8,914 bases of DNA from CBDUBU01 sp965365465 (GTDB lineage Bacteria; Bacteroidota; Rhodothermia; Rhodothermales; DASSAV01), in NCBI GenBank assembly GCA_965365465.1, contig CBDUBU010000157.1, positions 1 through 8,914 of the forward strand, read 5' to 3'. Below are positions 1 through 6,435 of the stretch, one piece after another. Numbering within the stretch: position 1 is the stretch's first letter; each line of letters starts with the position of its first letter. The notes beneath the pieces were generated by a model, which saw only the letters and a program-made list of their open reading frames with translations, was not told the origin of the DNA and did not search any database. Position numbers and translations under genes: made by a program.

Positions 1-53
1 CCCGCGACCCTCAGCTTGGGAAGCTGATGCTCTACCAACTGAGCTATTCCCGC
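1..53 (-). tRNA. tRNA-Gly(CCC), 3' part cut by window edge
   Basis: Read on the minus strand from 53 to 1, this gives the 5' 53 nt of a tRNA. The parts in order are a GCGGGAA acceptor strand, TA, the D stem GCTC/GAGC with loop AGTTGGTA, and an anticodon stem TCAGC/GCTGA enclosing the loop TTCCCAA. A variable loop GGGTC and the first strand of the T stem GCGGG follow. The anticodon CCC (plus 18-20) reads glycine codon GGG. The GCGGGAATAGCTCAG start is typical of bacterial tRNA-Gly. The T loop, the 3' acceptor strand and any CCA lie outside the window, so intactness cannot be judged. It is divergent from rpmH. Confidence 0.93.
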
Positions 54-77
54 GTGTAACCCGGCTCCTTGCCCGGT

Positions 78-106
78 ATAGTAAGCGCGTTTCTCGTGAA
101 AGTCAA
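78..106 (-). promoter_or_regulatory. sigma70-like promoter for tRNA-Gly
   Basis: On the minus strand a -35 hexamer TTGACT (plus 101-106) is separated by exactly 17 nt from a -10-like TACTAT (plus 78-83). The tRNA 5' end lies 24 nt beyond the -10, which leaves a short leader. TTGACT matches the consensus at 5 of 6 positions and TACTAT at 4 of 6. Position and spacing are what a tRNA promoter should show, but no transcript data are available. Confidence 0.55.
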
Positions 107-113
107 GCAGCCT

Positions 114-143
114 TTTGTTTGTCCGGCAAATTCCTTATCTTTA
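114..143 (+). promoter_or_regulatory. candidate Bacteroidota-type promoter for rpmH
   Basis: TTTG at 114-117 is followed after 18 nt by TATCTTTA at 136-143. The known Bacteroidetes primary-sigma consensus is TTTG, 19-21 nt, TAnnTTTG, so this is a near match (spacing 1 nt short, last base off). It would give a 5' leader of about 100 nt before rpmH containing the inverted repeat at 181-200. The call depends on the organism assignment and is tentative. Confidence 0.3.
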
Positions 144-180
144 CGTGCTTTGCGAATTTTTTGCTGCGTCGCCGCTTTTT

Positions 181-200
181 CAAACCCTCTGTGGGGTTTG
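181..200 (+). repeat. perfect inverted repeat in the rpmH leader
   Basis: CAAACCC (181-187) and GGGTTTG (194-200) are exact reverse complements around a 6-nt loop TCTGTG, 50 nt before the rpmH start. No T-run follows on either strand in the right orientation, so it is not a standard intrinsic terminator. It could be an mRNA hairpin in the L34 leader, an operator, or chance. A run of five T lies just before it (176-180). Confidence 0.4.
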
Positions 201-250
201 CGCGTAGCACCGGATGTCAGTTGAACGAGTATTAACGGATAGAAGTTGCC

Positions 251-406
251 ATGAAACGTACGTATCAGCCGAGCCGCCGCAAACGGGCAAACACCCACGG
301 TTTCCGCCAGCGGATGGCTACGAAAAACGGTCGCAAGGTGCTGGCCCGCCGCCGCGCCAAGGGAAGAAAACGCCTGACGGTGGCCGATTCCTACAGCGGC
401 AAGTAA
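251..406 (+). CDS. rpmH: 50S ribosomal protein L34
   Basis: A 51-residue, strongly basic protein of the large ribosomal subunit that binds 23S rRNA. It starts MKRTYQPSRRKR and carries the L34 signature: HGFRQRM (16-22), then NGRKVLARRRAKGRKRLTV (26-44). The C-terminal extension ADSYSGK is longer than the E. coli end and resembles L34 of Bacteroidota-like bacteria. The ATG at 251 gives the canonical N-terminus. There is no clear Shine-Dalgarno sequence upstream (GATAGAAGTTGCC), which also fits that group. It begins the rpmH-rnpA pair, with the next start 14 nt after the TAA. It is too short to stand out in ORF listings but the family match is unambiguous. Confidence 0.97.
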   Translation: MKRTYQPSRRKRANTHGFRQRMATKNGRKVLARRRAKGRKRLTVADSYSGK

Positions 407-419
407 ACTTTCAGAACCC

Positions 420-887
420 GTGGGCGCCTCTGAAGCGTTTGCCGGCGCCGAACCCGGTCTGTCGCATCCGTTGCCGCGTTCCTACCGGCTCAAGCGTCGC
501 CGGCTGATCCGGGCGCTTTTCGCGCGAAACGACCCGGCGGTGGGGTCGGTGGCCGCCGGATGCGTGCGCCTGGTTTTCCGGATGGTTCCACGTGACGAAA
601 CCGGCGAAGATGTCCCGCTTCAGATCGGATTCTCGCCGGGCCGGGGGCTGAAACGAGCGGTGGACCGGAACCGGGTAAAACGAATACTGCGAGAGGTCTA
701 TCGGAAGCGCCAGCATGTCCTGATAGACCTCTCGTTGCGTAAAGGGCACACCCTCACGATGATGGCGCTATTCAGGGGCAGGCTGGAGGATGCTGCTCGC
801 TGCATTCCCCGCGATCTTCCGGAGGCCATGCAGCGGCTGCGCACGCACGCGGCTCTCGCCTCCGAACCCGGATCGGCGCCGGCGTGA
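420..887 (+). CDS. rnpA: ribonuclease P protein component
   Basis: The protein subunit of RNase P, which supports the catalytic RNA in cutting the 5' leader from pre-tRNAs. The 155-residue product has the N-terminal motif LPRSYRLKRRRLIRALF (18-34), which lines the substrate-leader cleft. The family signature RNRVKRILRE (83-92) follows, the basic helix that contacts the RNA. Position directly after rpmH is the universal bacterial arrangement. The start is GTG at 420, 13 nt after the rpmH stop, without a visible Shine-Dalgarno sequence. An internal start near residue 18 would lose little of the fold, so the first 15 or so residues are uncertain. The protein is longer than the usual 110-130 residues because of a loose N-terminus and an Ala/Pro-rich tail. 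It is very likely co-transcribed with rpmH. Confidence 0.94.
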   Translation: MGASEAFAGAEPGLSHPLPRSYRLKRRRLIRALFARNDPAVGSVAAGCVRLVFRMVPRDETGEDVPLQIGFSPGRGLKRAVDRNRVKRILREVYRKRQHVLIDLSLRKGHTLTMMALFRGRLEDAARCIPRDLPEAMQRLRTHAALASEPGSAPA

Positions 888-963
888 ATTGCAGGCGGAA
901 ACGGAACAGGGAACCGCATCTTCCGTATCCGCTTGCGGCGAGGGGCGCGCCGGTAACACCTTT

Positions 964-982
964 CCCTGCCACCGTTGCAGGG
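964..982 (+). repeat. hairpin between rnpA and yidC
   Basis: CCCTGC (964-969) and GCAGGG (977-982) form a perfect 6-bp stem with loop CACCGTT. It ends 13 nt before the yidC Shine-Dalgarno sequence. A TCTTTT follows after CACA, which is too far and too short for a convincing terminator. It may be an attenuation or RNA-processing point between rnpA and yidC. The 120-bp gap 888-1007 holds no gene; yidD, often found here, is absent. Confidence 0.35.
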
Positions 983-995
983 CACATCTTTTAGC

Positions 996-1000
996 AGGAG
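996..1000 (+). promoter_or_regulatory. Shine-Dalgarno that fixes the yidC start
   Basis: AGGAG lies 7 nt before a GTG at 1008. It selects GTG 1008 over the upstream in-frame ATG at 975. The resulting N-terminus begins MDRN, the usual beginning of YidC in Gram-negative bacteria. Confidence 0.8.
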
Positions 1001-1007
1001 ACCTATT

Positions 1008-2843
1008 GTGGATAGGAACGTGGTCATTGCGACCGTACTCATTGCCATCATCATGATGGTCTGGCTGGTCTGGCTGGCTCCGCCGGCCCCGCCGACGCCC
1101 GTTCAGGACGGAAACGTGGCAACTGATACGCAGGCAGCAGCGCAGGCGCCGCTTCCCGAAGAGGAACCGGAAAGCCTGGCCCGTCAGACACGGCCTCTGC
1201 CGGTAACGGACTCCACGATTGCCGGGGCGCAGCAGGGCACGGAACGGTTCATCACAGTGGATACGGACCTCTACCGCGCCCGGTTTTCCACGAAGGGCGC
1301 CACGCTCAAGTCGTTCATCTTGAAGAAATACGACAAATTCGACCAGGAAACCCCCGTGCAACTGGCCGACACGTCGGGTCCCGGCGCGCTGGGACTGGCC
1401 TTTACCACGCCCTCGAACCATCTGGTTGATACCCGTTCTTTTTTCTTCGACGCCGACTTTACCGGGGACACCCTGCGGGTGAGGGAGAACCCGGTTGAAC
1501 TGATCTTCGAAACTGCCGTCGGCGCAGGGACGATCCGGCAGACGTATACCTTCAAGCCGGGGGAGTATGAAGTAGACCTGCAAGTGGAGCAGGAAAACGC
1601 CGCCTCTTTCGCCACCGGAGAGGGGTATGAACTCATCTGGGAGGGCGGCGTGCCGTTCACGGAGGGCAACCTGGAAGACGAAGCCCGGCACGCCGGGGCG
1701 TATGCGAGCAGCGGAGGCGAGGTAGAATACATCGACCTCGTCAAGCAGAAAACGGACGTGCAGCGGCTGGCCGGGTCTGTTTCATGGGTATCCGTCAAGA
1801 ACAAGTATTTCACGGCGGTGATGATGCCCCAGGGCGAAACGCGGGGCGCGGAACTGGAAGGCGAGCAGTTCGGGACGCTGGATGGGGGCGACCTCCGGGA
1901 GAACTACACGGCCCGGTTGCTGATGCCGTCCTCGCAGGGGGCTGACCTGTACCAGCTCTACATCGGCCCGTTGGAGTTCTACCGGATCACGGACTACGAC
2001 CGGGGCCTTTACGACATGGTGGACTACGGGTACGACTTTTTCGAATGGATGACGCGCCCGGTCGCCAAGTTTATCTTTATCCCGCTGTTCACGCTGCTCG
2101 GCAAGTTCATTCCGAACTACGGCATCGTCATCATCATCTTCTCGATCCTGATAAAGCTGGCGCTGTACCCGCTGACGAAGTCGTCATACGTGAATATGGC
2201 GCGGATGCGCGAGTTGCAGCCGAAGATGGAGGCGATCAAGGAGAAGTACGGGGACAACCCGCAGAAGCAGCAGGAAGCGACGATGAAGATGTACAAGGAA
2301 ACCGGCATCAATCCGCTCGGGGGATGTATGCCGATGCTGCTGCAATGGCCGATTCTGATTGCGCTGTACCAGTTCATCCCGCAATCCATCGAGTTGCGGC
2401 AGGCGGGCTTTCTCTGGGCGAACGACCTCTCGGCGCCGGATGCGATCCTGCACCTGCCGTTTACGATCCCATTCTACGGCGACTTCGTAGCCGGTTTCAC
2501 ATTGCTGATGGGCCTTTCGATGATCGTGCAGATGAAACTGCAGACACAGCCTTCGACCAACCCGCAGGCGAAGATCATGACGTTTGTGTTTCCGGTGATG
2601 ATTTTTGCCATCTTCAACCGCTTTGCATCGGGCCTGAGCCTGTACTACCTGGTGTATAACGTCATTTCTGCTATTCAGCAGAAGTCGATCAACCGTTCGC
2701 TGGAAAAGAAGCACGAGGCGGGCGAAGACGGCAAAGTAAACGGGAAGCCGGATCGGAAGACGAGCCTTCGCAACCGGTTGACGGAGCAGAAGGACGGGAA
2801 GGCCAGGCGGGACGTGAAGCCTTCCAAAAAGGCCCGCACCTGA
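1008..2843 (+). CDS. yidC: membrane protein insertase YidC (Oxa1 family)
   Basis: An inner-membrane insertase that integrates and folds membrane proteins, alone or with SecYEG. From GTG 1008 it has 611 residues. It has an N-terminal MDRN followed by a membrane anchor (5-23), a Pro/Ala/Glu-rich linker, and then a large periplasmic P1-type domain (about 80-325). The conserved five-helix core spans about 350-560. It includes PLTKSSYVNMARMRELQP (388-405), the cytoplasmic coiled-coil loop with EKYGDNPQKQQEATMKMYK (412-430), and NPLGGCMPMLLQWPILIALY (435-454). The last helix is ASGLSLYYLVYNV (540-552). The tail (565-611) is Lys/Arg-rich and probably ribosome-facing. Lys383 stands where E. coli has the hydrophilic-groove Arg366. 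The in-frame ATG at 975 would add 11 residues without family support. The stop is 14 nt before mnmE. Confidence 0.97.
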   Translation: MDRNVVIATVLIAIIMMVWLVWLAPPAPPTPVQDGNVATDTQAAAQAPLPEEEPESLARQTRPLPVTDSTIAGAQQGTERFITVDTDLYRARFSTKGATLKSFILKKYDKFDQETPVQLADTSGPGALGLAFTTPSNHLVDTRSFFFDADFTGDTLRVRENPVELIFETAVGAGTIRQTYTFKPGEYEVDLQVEQENAASFATGEGYELIWEGGVPFTEGNLEDEARHAGAYASSGGEVEYIDLVKQKTDVQRLAGSVSWVSVKNKYFTAVMMPQGETRGAELEGEQFGTLDGGDLRENYTARLLMPSSQGADLYQLYIGPLEFYRITDYDRGLYDMVDYGYDFFEWMTRPVAKFIFIPLFTLLGKFIPNYGIVIIIFSILIKLALYPLTKSSYVNMARMRELQPKMEAIKEKYGDNPQKQQEATMKMYKETGINPLGGCMPMLLQWPILIALYQFIPQSIELRQAGFLWANDLSAPDAILHLPFTIPFYGDFVAGFTLLMGLSMIVQMKLQTQPSTNPQAKIMTFVFPVMIFAIFNRFASGLSLYYLVYNVISAIQQKSINRSLEKKHEAGEDGKVNGKPDRKTSLRNRLTEQKDGKARRDVKPSKKART

Positions 2844-2857
2844 AACGAAAGCCGTAG

Positions 2858-4246
2858 ATGACAGGGGCTGAGGATACCATAGCGGCTGTTGCGACGGCGC
2901 GGGGCCGCGCTGCGCTGGCGGTGGTCAGGGTATCGGGGCCTCGTGCGGTAGCTATCGCTTCCGCCTGTTTTCGGGGAAACGATCTGGCTTCGGCGCCCTC
3001 GCACACGGTCCATGTCGGACTGGTGGAGGGTGAGGACGGAGCAGCCGTCGATCAGGTCGTTGCGACGGTGTTCCGCGCGCCCCGGTCGGCTACCGGGGAG
3101 GATGTCATCGAATTTTCGTGCCATGGCGGCGATTTTGCCCCTGCGCTGGTCTTGCAGCGGCTTATCGTAGGCGGGGCGCGTATGGCGGCGCCGGGCGAGT
3201 TCACACAACGCGCCTTTCTGAACGGCAAGCTGGACCTGGCGCAGGCCGAAGCCGTGGCGGACCTGATCCACGCTTCGTCTTCGCAGGCACACCGCGTCTC
3301 GATGGCTCATCTCCGGGGGCGGTATTCGGAGCGGCTGGCCCGGCTGCGCGACGAACTGCTCGAACTTTGCGCCTACGTCGAACTGGAACTGGATTTTTCC
3401 GAGGAGGACGTTGCTTTTGCCGACGCCGGGCGGCTGGAACGGCTCCTGGAGGCAGCAGAGCATCTGCTGAGGGACCTGCTCGGCTCCTACCGGCTGGGCG
3501 AATTGCTTCGGGACGGGATCATGGTGGTCATCGGCGGGCGTCCGAACGCGGGCAAGTCGACCCTGTTCAACGCGCTGGTTGGATTTGATCGCGCCATCGT
3601 GAGTGAAATTCCCGGCACGACCCGCGATTCGGTAGAAGCCGAAGCGGAGATCGAGGGCTTGCGTTTCCGTTTCGTGGACACGGCCGGCCTGCGCGACACG
3701 GCAGATGTGATCGAAGCCGAGGGCGTCCGGCGCACGCATCAGGCCATCGCGTCGGGGGAGGCGCTCCTATACGTCTACGACCGGACGCTCGGGCTGGATG
3801 GAGGTGAGGTCGATTTTCTGGAGCAGATGCACCGGGAGCATCCGCACGTTCCCGTCCTGCTCGTCGGCAACAAGCGGGACCTGGGCGCGGAAGCTTTTTT
3901 GCCGGAGGGACTGTCTTTTCCCGTGATGCCGGTAAGCGCCATAGCGGCCGGCAGGGATATGCAGGAGATGGAACCGCTGGCGGCGTGGCTGATCGAGAAG
4001 GTTGCCGGCGCATCGGGCGTGACCGACGCCTCGGCGGTGGTGATGAACCTGCGGCACCGGGAGCACCTCAGCCGGGCGCACGCTGCCATTGAGCGGGCGA
4101 ACAAGGCGCTGCGCCTGTCCGTCTCCGGCGATGCTCTCGCCGTGGACCTGCGGGTCGCGTTGCACGAACTGGGTTCCATTACCGGTGAGATCACGAACGA
4201 GGACGTGCTGGATCAGATCTTTTCGCGTTTCTGCATCGGGAAATAG
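2858..4246 (+). CDS. mnmE: tRNA uridine-5-carboxymethylaminomethyl modification GTPase MnmE
   Basis: A potassium-activated, dimerising GTPase. With MnmG it installs the (carboxymethyl)aminomethyl group at C5 of wobble U34 in several tRNAs, using a folate one-carbon unit. The 462 residues match the family length. The N-terminal folate-binding domain is TIAAVATARGRAALAVVRVSG (7-27), with GEFTQRAFLNGKLDL at 113-127. The G domain, inserted in the helical domain, has G1 GRPNAGKS (227-234), G2 GTTRD (253-257), G3 DTAG (274-277) and G4 NKRD (338-341). The catalytic C-terminal motif CIGK (459-462) includes the essential Cys459. All key residues are present. ATG 2858 gives a normal N-terminus. No Shine-Dalgarno sequence is visible. 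It is probably co-transcribed with yidC (14-nt gap). Confidence 0.97.
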   Translation: MTGAEDTIAAVATARGRAALAVVRVSGPRAVAIASACFRGNDLASAPSHTVHVGLVEGEDGAAVDQVVATVFRAPRSATGEDVIEFSCHGGDFAPALVLQRLIVGGARMAAPGEFTQRAFLNGKLDLAQAEAVADLIHASSSQAHRVSMAHLRGRYSERLARLRDELLELCAYVELELDFSEEDVAFADAGRLERLLEAAEHLLRDLLGSYRLGELLRDGIMVVIGGRPNAGKSTLFNALVGFDRAIVSEIPGTTRDSVEAEAEIEGLRFRFVDTAGLRDTADVIEAEGVRRTHQAIASGEALLYVYDRTLGLDGGEVDFLEQMHREHPHVPVLLVGNKRDLGAEAFLPEGLSFPVMPVSAIAAGRDMQEMEPLAAWLIEKVAGASGVTDASAVVMNLRHREHLSRAHAAIERANKALRLSVSGDALAVDLRVALHELGSITGEITNEDVLDQIFSRFCIGK

Positions 4247-4275
4247 CGCGCTACCGGGTTTTTCCTTCTTTATGT

Positions 4276-4310
4276 TTCAGGCAGGGCGGCGTTTTGCCCT
4301 GCTTCAGGCA
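4276..4310 (+). repeat. hairpin flanked by direct repeats after mnmE
   Basis: GCAGGGC (4281-4287) and GCCCTGC (4296-4302) form a perfect 7-bp stem around GGCGTTTT. G-U and A-U pairs outside extend it to 4279-4304. The octamer TTCAGGCA occurs on both flanks (4276-4283, 4303-4310) and again at 4461-4468. No T-run follows on either strand, so an intrinsic terminator is doubtful; a leaky or factor-dependent end of the mnmE transcript is possible. It lies in the 251-bp gap 4247-4497 before mnmG, in which I see no gene. Confidence 0.4.
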
Positions 4311-4485
4311 TAGATGATTCGCAGCGTTCAGCATGACATGACCCTGGGGGTTGCCATGCCCTGGTCGCGTCCAGAGTGCGTACTGGAACAAGCAGGCTCT
4401 CAGGTCTGGCAAAGGAAACAGGATGCCGATGCACGATGTTGTGTGTTCTGCAATGGGGCCTTCAGGCACAGGGTTACAGGAATCG

Positions 4486-4491
4486 AGGAGG
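4486..4491 (+). promoter_or_regulatory. strong Shine-Dalgarno fixing the mnmG start
   Basis: A perfect AGGAGG lies 6 nt before ATG 4498. A second ATG at 4494 is only 2 nt away, is in another frame, and runs into no recognised protein. The site therefore selects 4498 and the N-terminus MQYSDAYDVIVVGGG. Confidence 0.8.
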
Positions 4492-4497
4492 ATATGA

Positions 4498-6435
4498 ATG
4501 CAGTACAGTGATGCATACGACGTGATCGTGGTGGGAGGGGGGCACGCGGGTTCGGAGGCGGCGGCGGCGGCGGCGCGTATGGGCGCACGCACGCTGCTTG
4601 TCACGATGAACCTGCAAGCCATCGGGCAGATGTCGTGCAACCCTGCCATCGGGGGAATTGGAAAAGGGCAGATCGTGCGGGAGATCGACGCGCTCGGCGG
4701 AATCATGGGGCGTGTCACCGACCAGACAGGGATTCAATTTCGGATGTTGAACCGGCGCAAGGGGCCTGCCGTCTGGAGCCCCCGCGCCCAATGCGACCGT
4801 ATGGCGTACGCCGCAGCAGTTCGAGAGGAACTGGAGTCGATCCCGAACCTGTTCATGCGGGCTGACATGGTGACTGAAGTGATCGTCGGGGAGGGCCGGA
4901 TCGAAGGAGTGCGGACGCAACTGGACCAGACACTCCGGGCGCAGTGTGTCATTCTGACCAGCGGGACGTTCATGAACGGGGTCATCCACGTCGGCGAAAG
5001 GCAATACGGTGGGGGGCGCATGGGGGAGCGCGCTTCGACGGGCCTTACGGCGTGTCTGGAGGCGCTTGGCTTTGAAAGCGACCGGCTGAAGACCGGAACG
5101 CCACCCCGTGTGGACGGCAGAACCATCCGGTATGAGCGCCTGTTAGAACAACCGGGCGACAGCCCGGCCCAACCCTTTTCCTTTATGACCGACGCGCTGC
5201 CGAAAGAGCAGCGAAGTTGCTGGCTGACCTATACGAGCACGGCGGTGCATGACGTTCTACGCACCGGCTTTGACCGCAGCCCCATGTTCGCAGGCCGCAT
5301 TCAGGGGCGCGGCCCCCGGTACTGTCCCTCCATCGAGGACAAGATCGACCGGTTTGCCGACAAGGATCGCCACCAGATCTTTCTAGAACCAGAGGGGCTG
5401 AGCACCTCCGAAGTGTACGTAAACGGCTTCTCGACCAGCCTGCCGGAGGAAGTTCAACTGGCAGCCTTGCGAGGCATTGAGGGTTTGGAAGAAGTCCACT
5501 TGCTGCGCCCCGGTTATGCCATTGAGTATGACTATTTCCCGCCGTACCAGATCCGCTACAGCCTGGAAACGAAACTTGTCCGGGGTCTCTTTTTTGCCGG
5601 GCAGATCAACGGCACCACCGGGTACGAGGAAGCAGGAGCGCAGGGCCTCATCGCCGGGATCAACGCTGTTCAATACCTGCGAGACGATGAACCCCTCGTG
5701 TTGAAACGCTCCGAAGCGTACATCGGCGTATTGATCGACGATCTGGTTGCCAAAGGCACCGACGAGCCTTACCGGATGTTTACGAGCCGGGCGGAACACC
5801 GTATTCTGCTCAGGCAGGACAACGCCGATCTGCGCCTGACGGAGACAGGACATCGGCTTGGACTTGCATCGGTAGAGCGGTATGCGCGAATGCGCGGGAA
5901 ACAGGAAGCCGTAGCATGTACGCGCCGGGCCGTGGAAGAAACGGCGGTTTCCCCGGAACAGGTGAACGGCTATCTGGAGGGGGTGGGTTCTGCACCGATC
6001 CTGCACCCGGAGCGCATCGTTCGGCTAGCTTTGCGGCCCGAAGTGTCGCTGCCGGAATTGCTGGACCATGCCGGAGTGACGGCCCAGGTTGCTAGCTCTG
6101 CCCCTAGCCTGGAAAACATAGTTTCCCTTGTAGAAATCGATCTGAAATACGACGGCTACATCCAGCGCGAGCGTGAGATGGCCGAGAAGATGCAGCAACT
6201 GGAAACGTGGCGCATCCCTCCGGCCTTTCCGTACCGGCAGATCAACAATATCACGATGGAAGCGAGGGAAAAGCTGTCGAAGATCCAGCCGGAAACGCTG
6301 GGGCAGGCATCCCGGATCAGCGGTGTCAGCCCGGCGGATATTTCGGTCCTGATGGTGCTTCTCAAGCGTAAAAATGGTCTTGAGAAACCTGAAACGGCCT
6401 CTCCGAATGTTTCACGTGAAACATCGCAGGTTTGA
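4498..6435 (+). CDS. mnmG: tRNA uridine-5-carboxymethylaminomethyl modification enzyme MnmG
   Basis: The FAD- and NADH-dependent partner of MnmE in wobble U34 modification (formerly GidA). The 645 residues are slightly longer than the usual 620-630. The FAD dinucleotide-binding motif GGGHAGSE is at 13-20. Cys47 lies in the conserved QMSCNPAIGGIGKG (44-57) and Cys276 in GPRYCPSIEDK (272-282). HQIFLEPEG is at 292-300 and NGTTGYEEAGAQG at 371-383. The MnmE/tRNA-binding C-terminal domain covers about 545-625, including YRQINNITMEAREKLSKIQP (579-598). The extra tail encodes NVSRET (637-642), which is the translation of an embedded parS site. Six GCG codons encode Ala21-26 in the first Rossmann helix. 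mnmG has its own strong Shine-Dalgarno sequence after a 251-bp gap from mnmE. Its TGA overlaps the rsmG ATG by 1 nt. Confidence 0.97.
   Translation: MQYSDAYDVIVVGGGHAGSEAAAAAARMGARTLLVTMNLQAIGQMSCNPAIGGIGKGQIVREIDALGGIMGRVTDQTGIQFRMLNRRKGPAVWSPRAQCDRMAYAAAVREELESIPNLFMRADMVTEVIVGEGRIEGVRTQLDQTLRAQCVILTSGTFMNGVIHVGERQYGGGRMGERASTGLTACLEALGFESDRLKTGTPPRVDGRTIRYERLLEQPGDSPAQPFSFMTDALPKEQRSCWLTYTSTAVHDVLRTGFDRSPMFAGRIQGRGPRYCPSIEDKIDRFADKDRHQIFLEPEGLSTSEVYVNGFSTSLPEEVQLAALRGIEGLEEVHLLRPGYAIEYDYFPPYQIRYSLETKLVRGLFFAGQINGTTGYEEAGAQGLIAGINAVQYLRDDEPLVLKRSEAYIGVLIDDLVAKGTDEPYRMFTSRAEHRILLRQDNADLRLTETGHRLGLASVERYARMRGKQEAVACTRRAVEETAVSPEQVNGYLEGVGSAPILHPERIVRLALRPEVSLPELLDHAGVTAQVASSAPSLENIVSLVEIDLKYDGYIQREREMAEKMQQLETWRIPPAFPYRQINNITMEAREKLSKIQPETLGQASRISGVSPADISVLMVLLKRKNGLEKPETASPNVSRETSQV
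4558..4575 (+). repeat. (GCG)6 trinucleotide run in mnmG
   Basis: Six identical GCG codons in a row encode Ala21-Ala26 just after the FAD-binding GGGHAGSE. Small Ala-rich helices are normal at this point of the Rossmann fold. The uniform codon choice makes it a short tandem repeat that could gain or lose whole codons by slippage. Confidence 0.85.
6408..6423. other. parS: parS centromere site, perfect consensus
   Basis: TGTTTCACGTGAAACA is an exact 16-bp palindrome, identical to the classical chromosomal parS consensus bound by ParB (Spo0J). ParB loads here as a CTP-dependent clamp and, with ParA and SMC, organises and segregates the origin region. It lies within codons 636-642 of mnmG, ending 12 nt before the rsmG start. 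parS copies in or beside gidA/gidB are known near the origins of many bacteria. The full-length match makes chance unlikely. It implies that this locus is close to oriC and that the genome encodes ParB, although parA and parB are not in this window. Confidence 0.95.

Noticed and set aside
584..599. Second parS-like palindrome in rnpA (CACGTG core)
   Set aside because: Only about 11 of 16 positions match the parS consensus and the arms are not palindromic. The CACGTG at 6918-6923 in rsmG matches only in the core.
1007..1015. TGTGGATAG, 8 of 9 match to a DnaA box
   Set aside because: It is a single copy formed by the yidC start codons (encoding MDR) with no cluster of boxes or AT-rich unwinding region nearby. 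oriC itself is not visible in the window.
4314..4511. 65-codon + ORF in the mnmE-mnmG gap
   Set aside because: It has no Shine-Dalgarno sequence at its ATG, its composition is unlike a protein family I know, and it overlaps the well-supported mnmG start. The good AGGAGG near its end belongs to mnmG.
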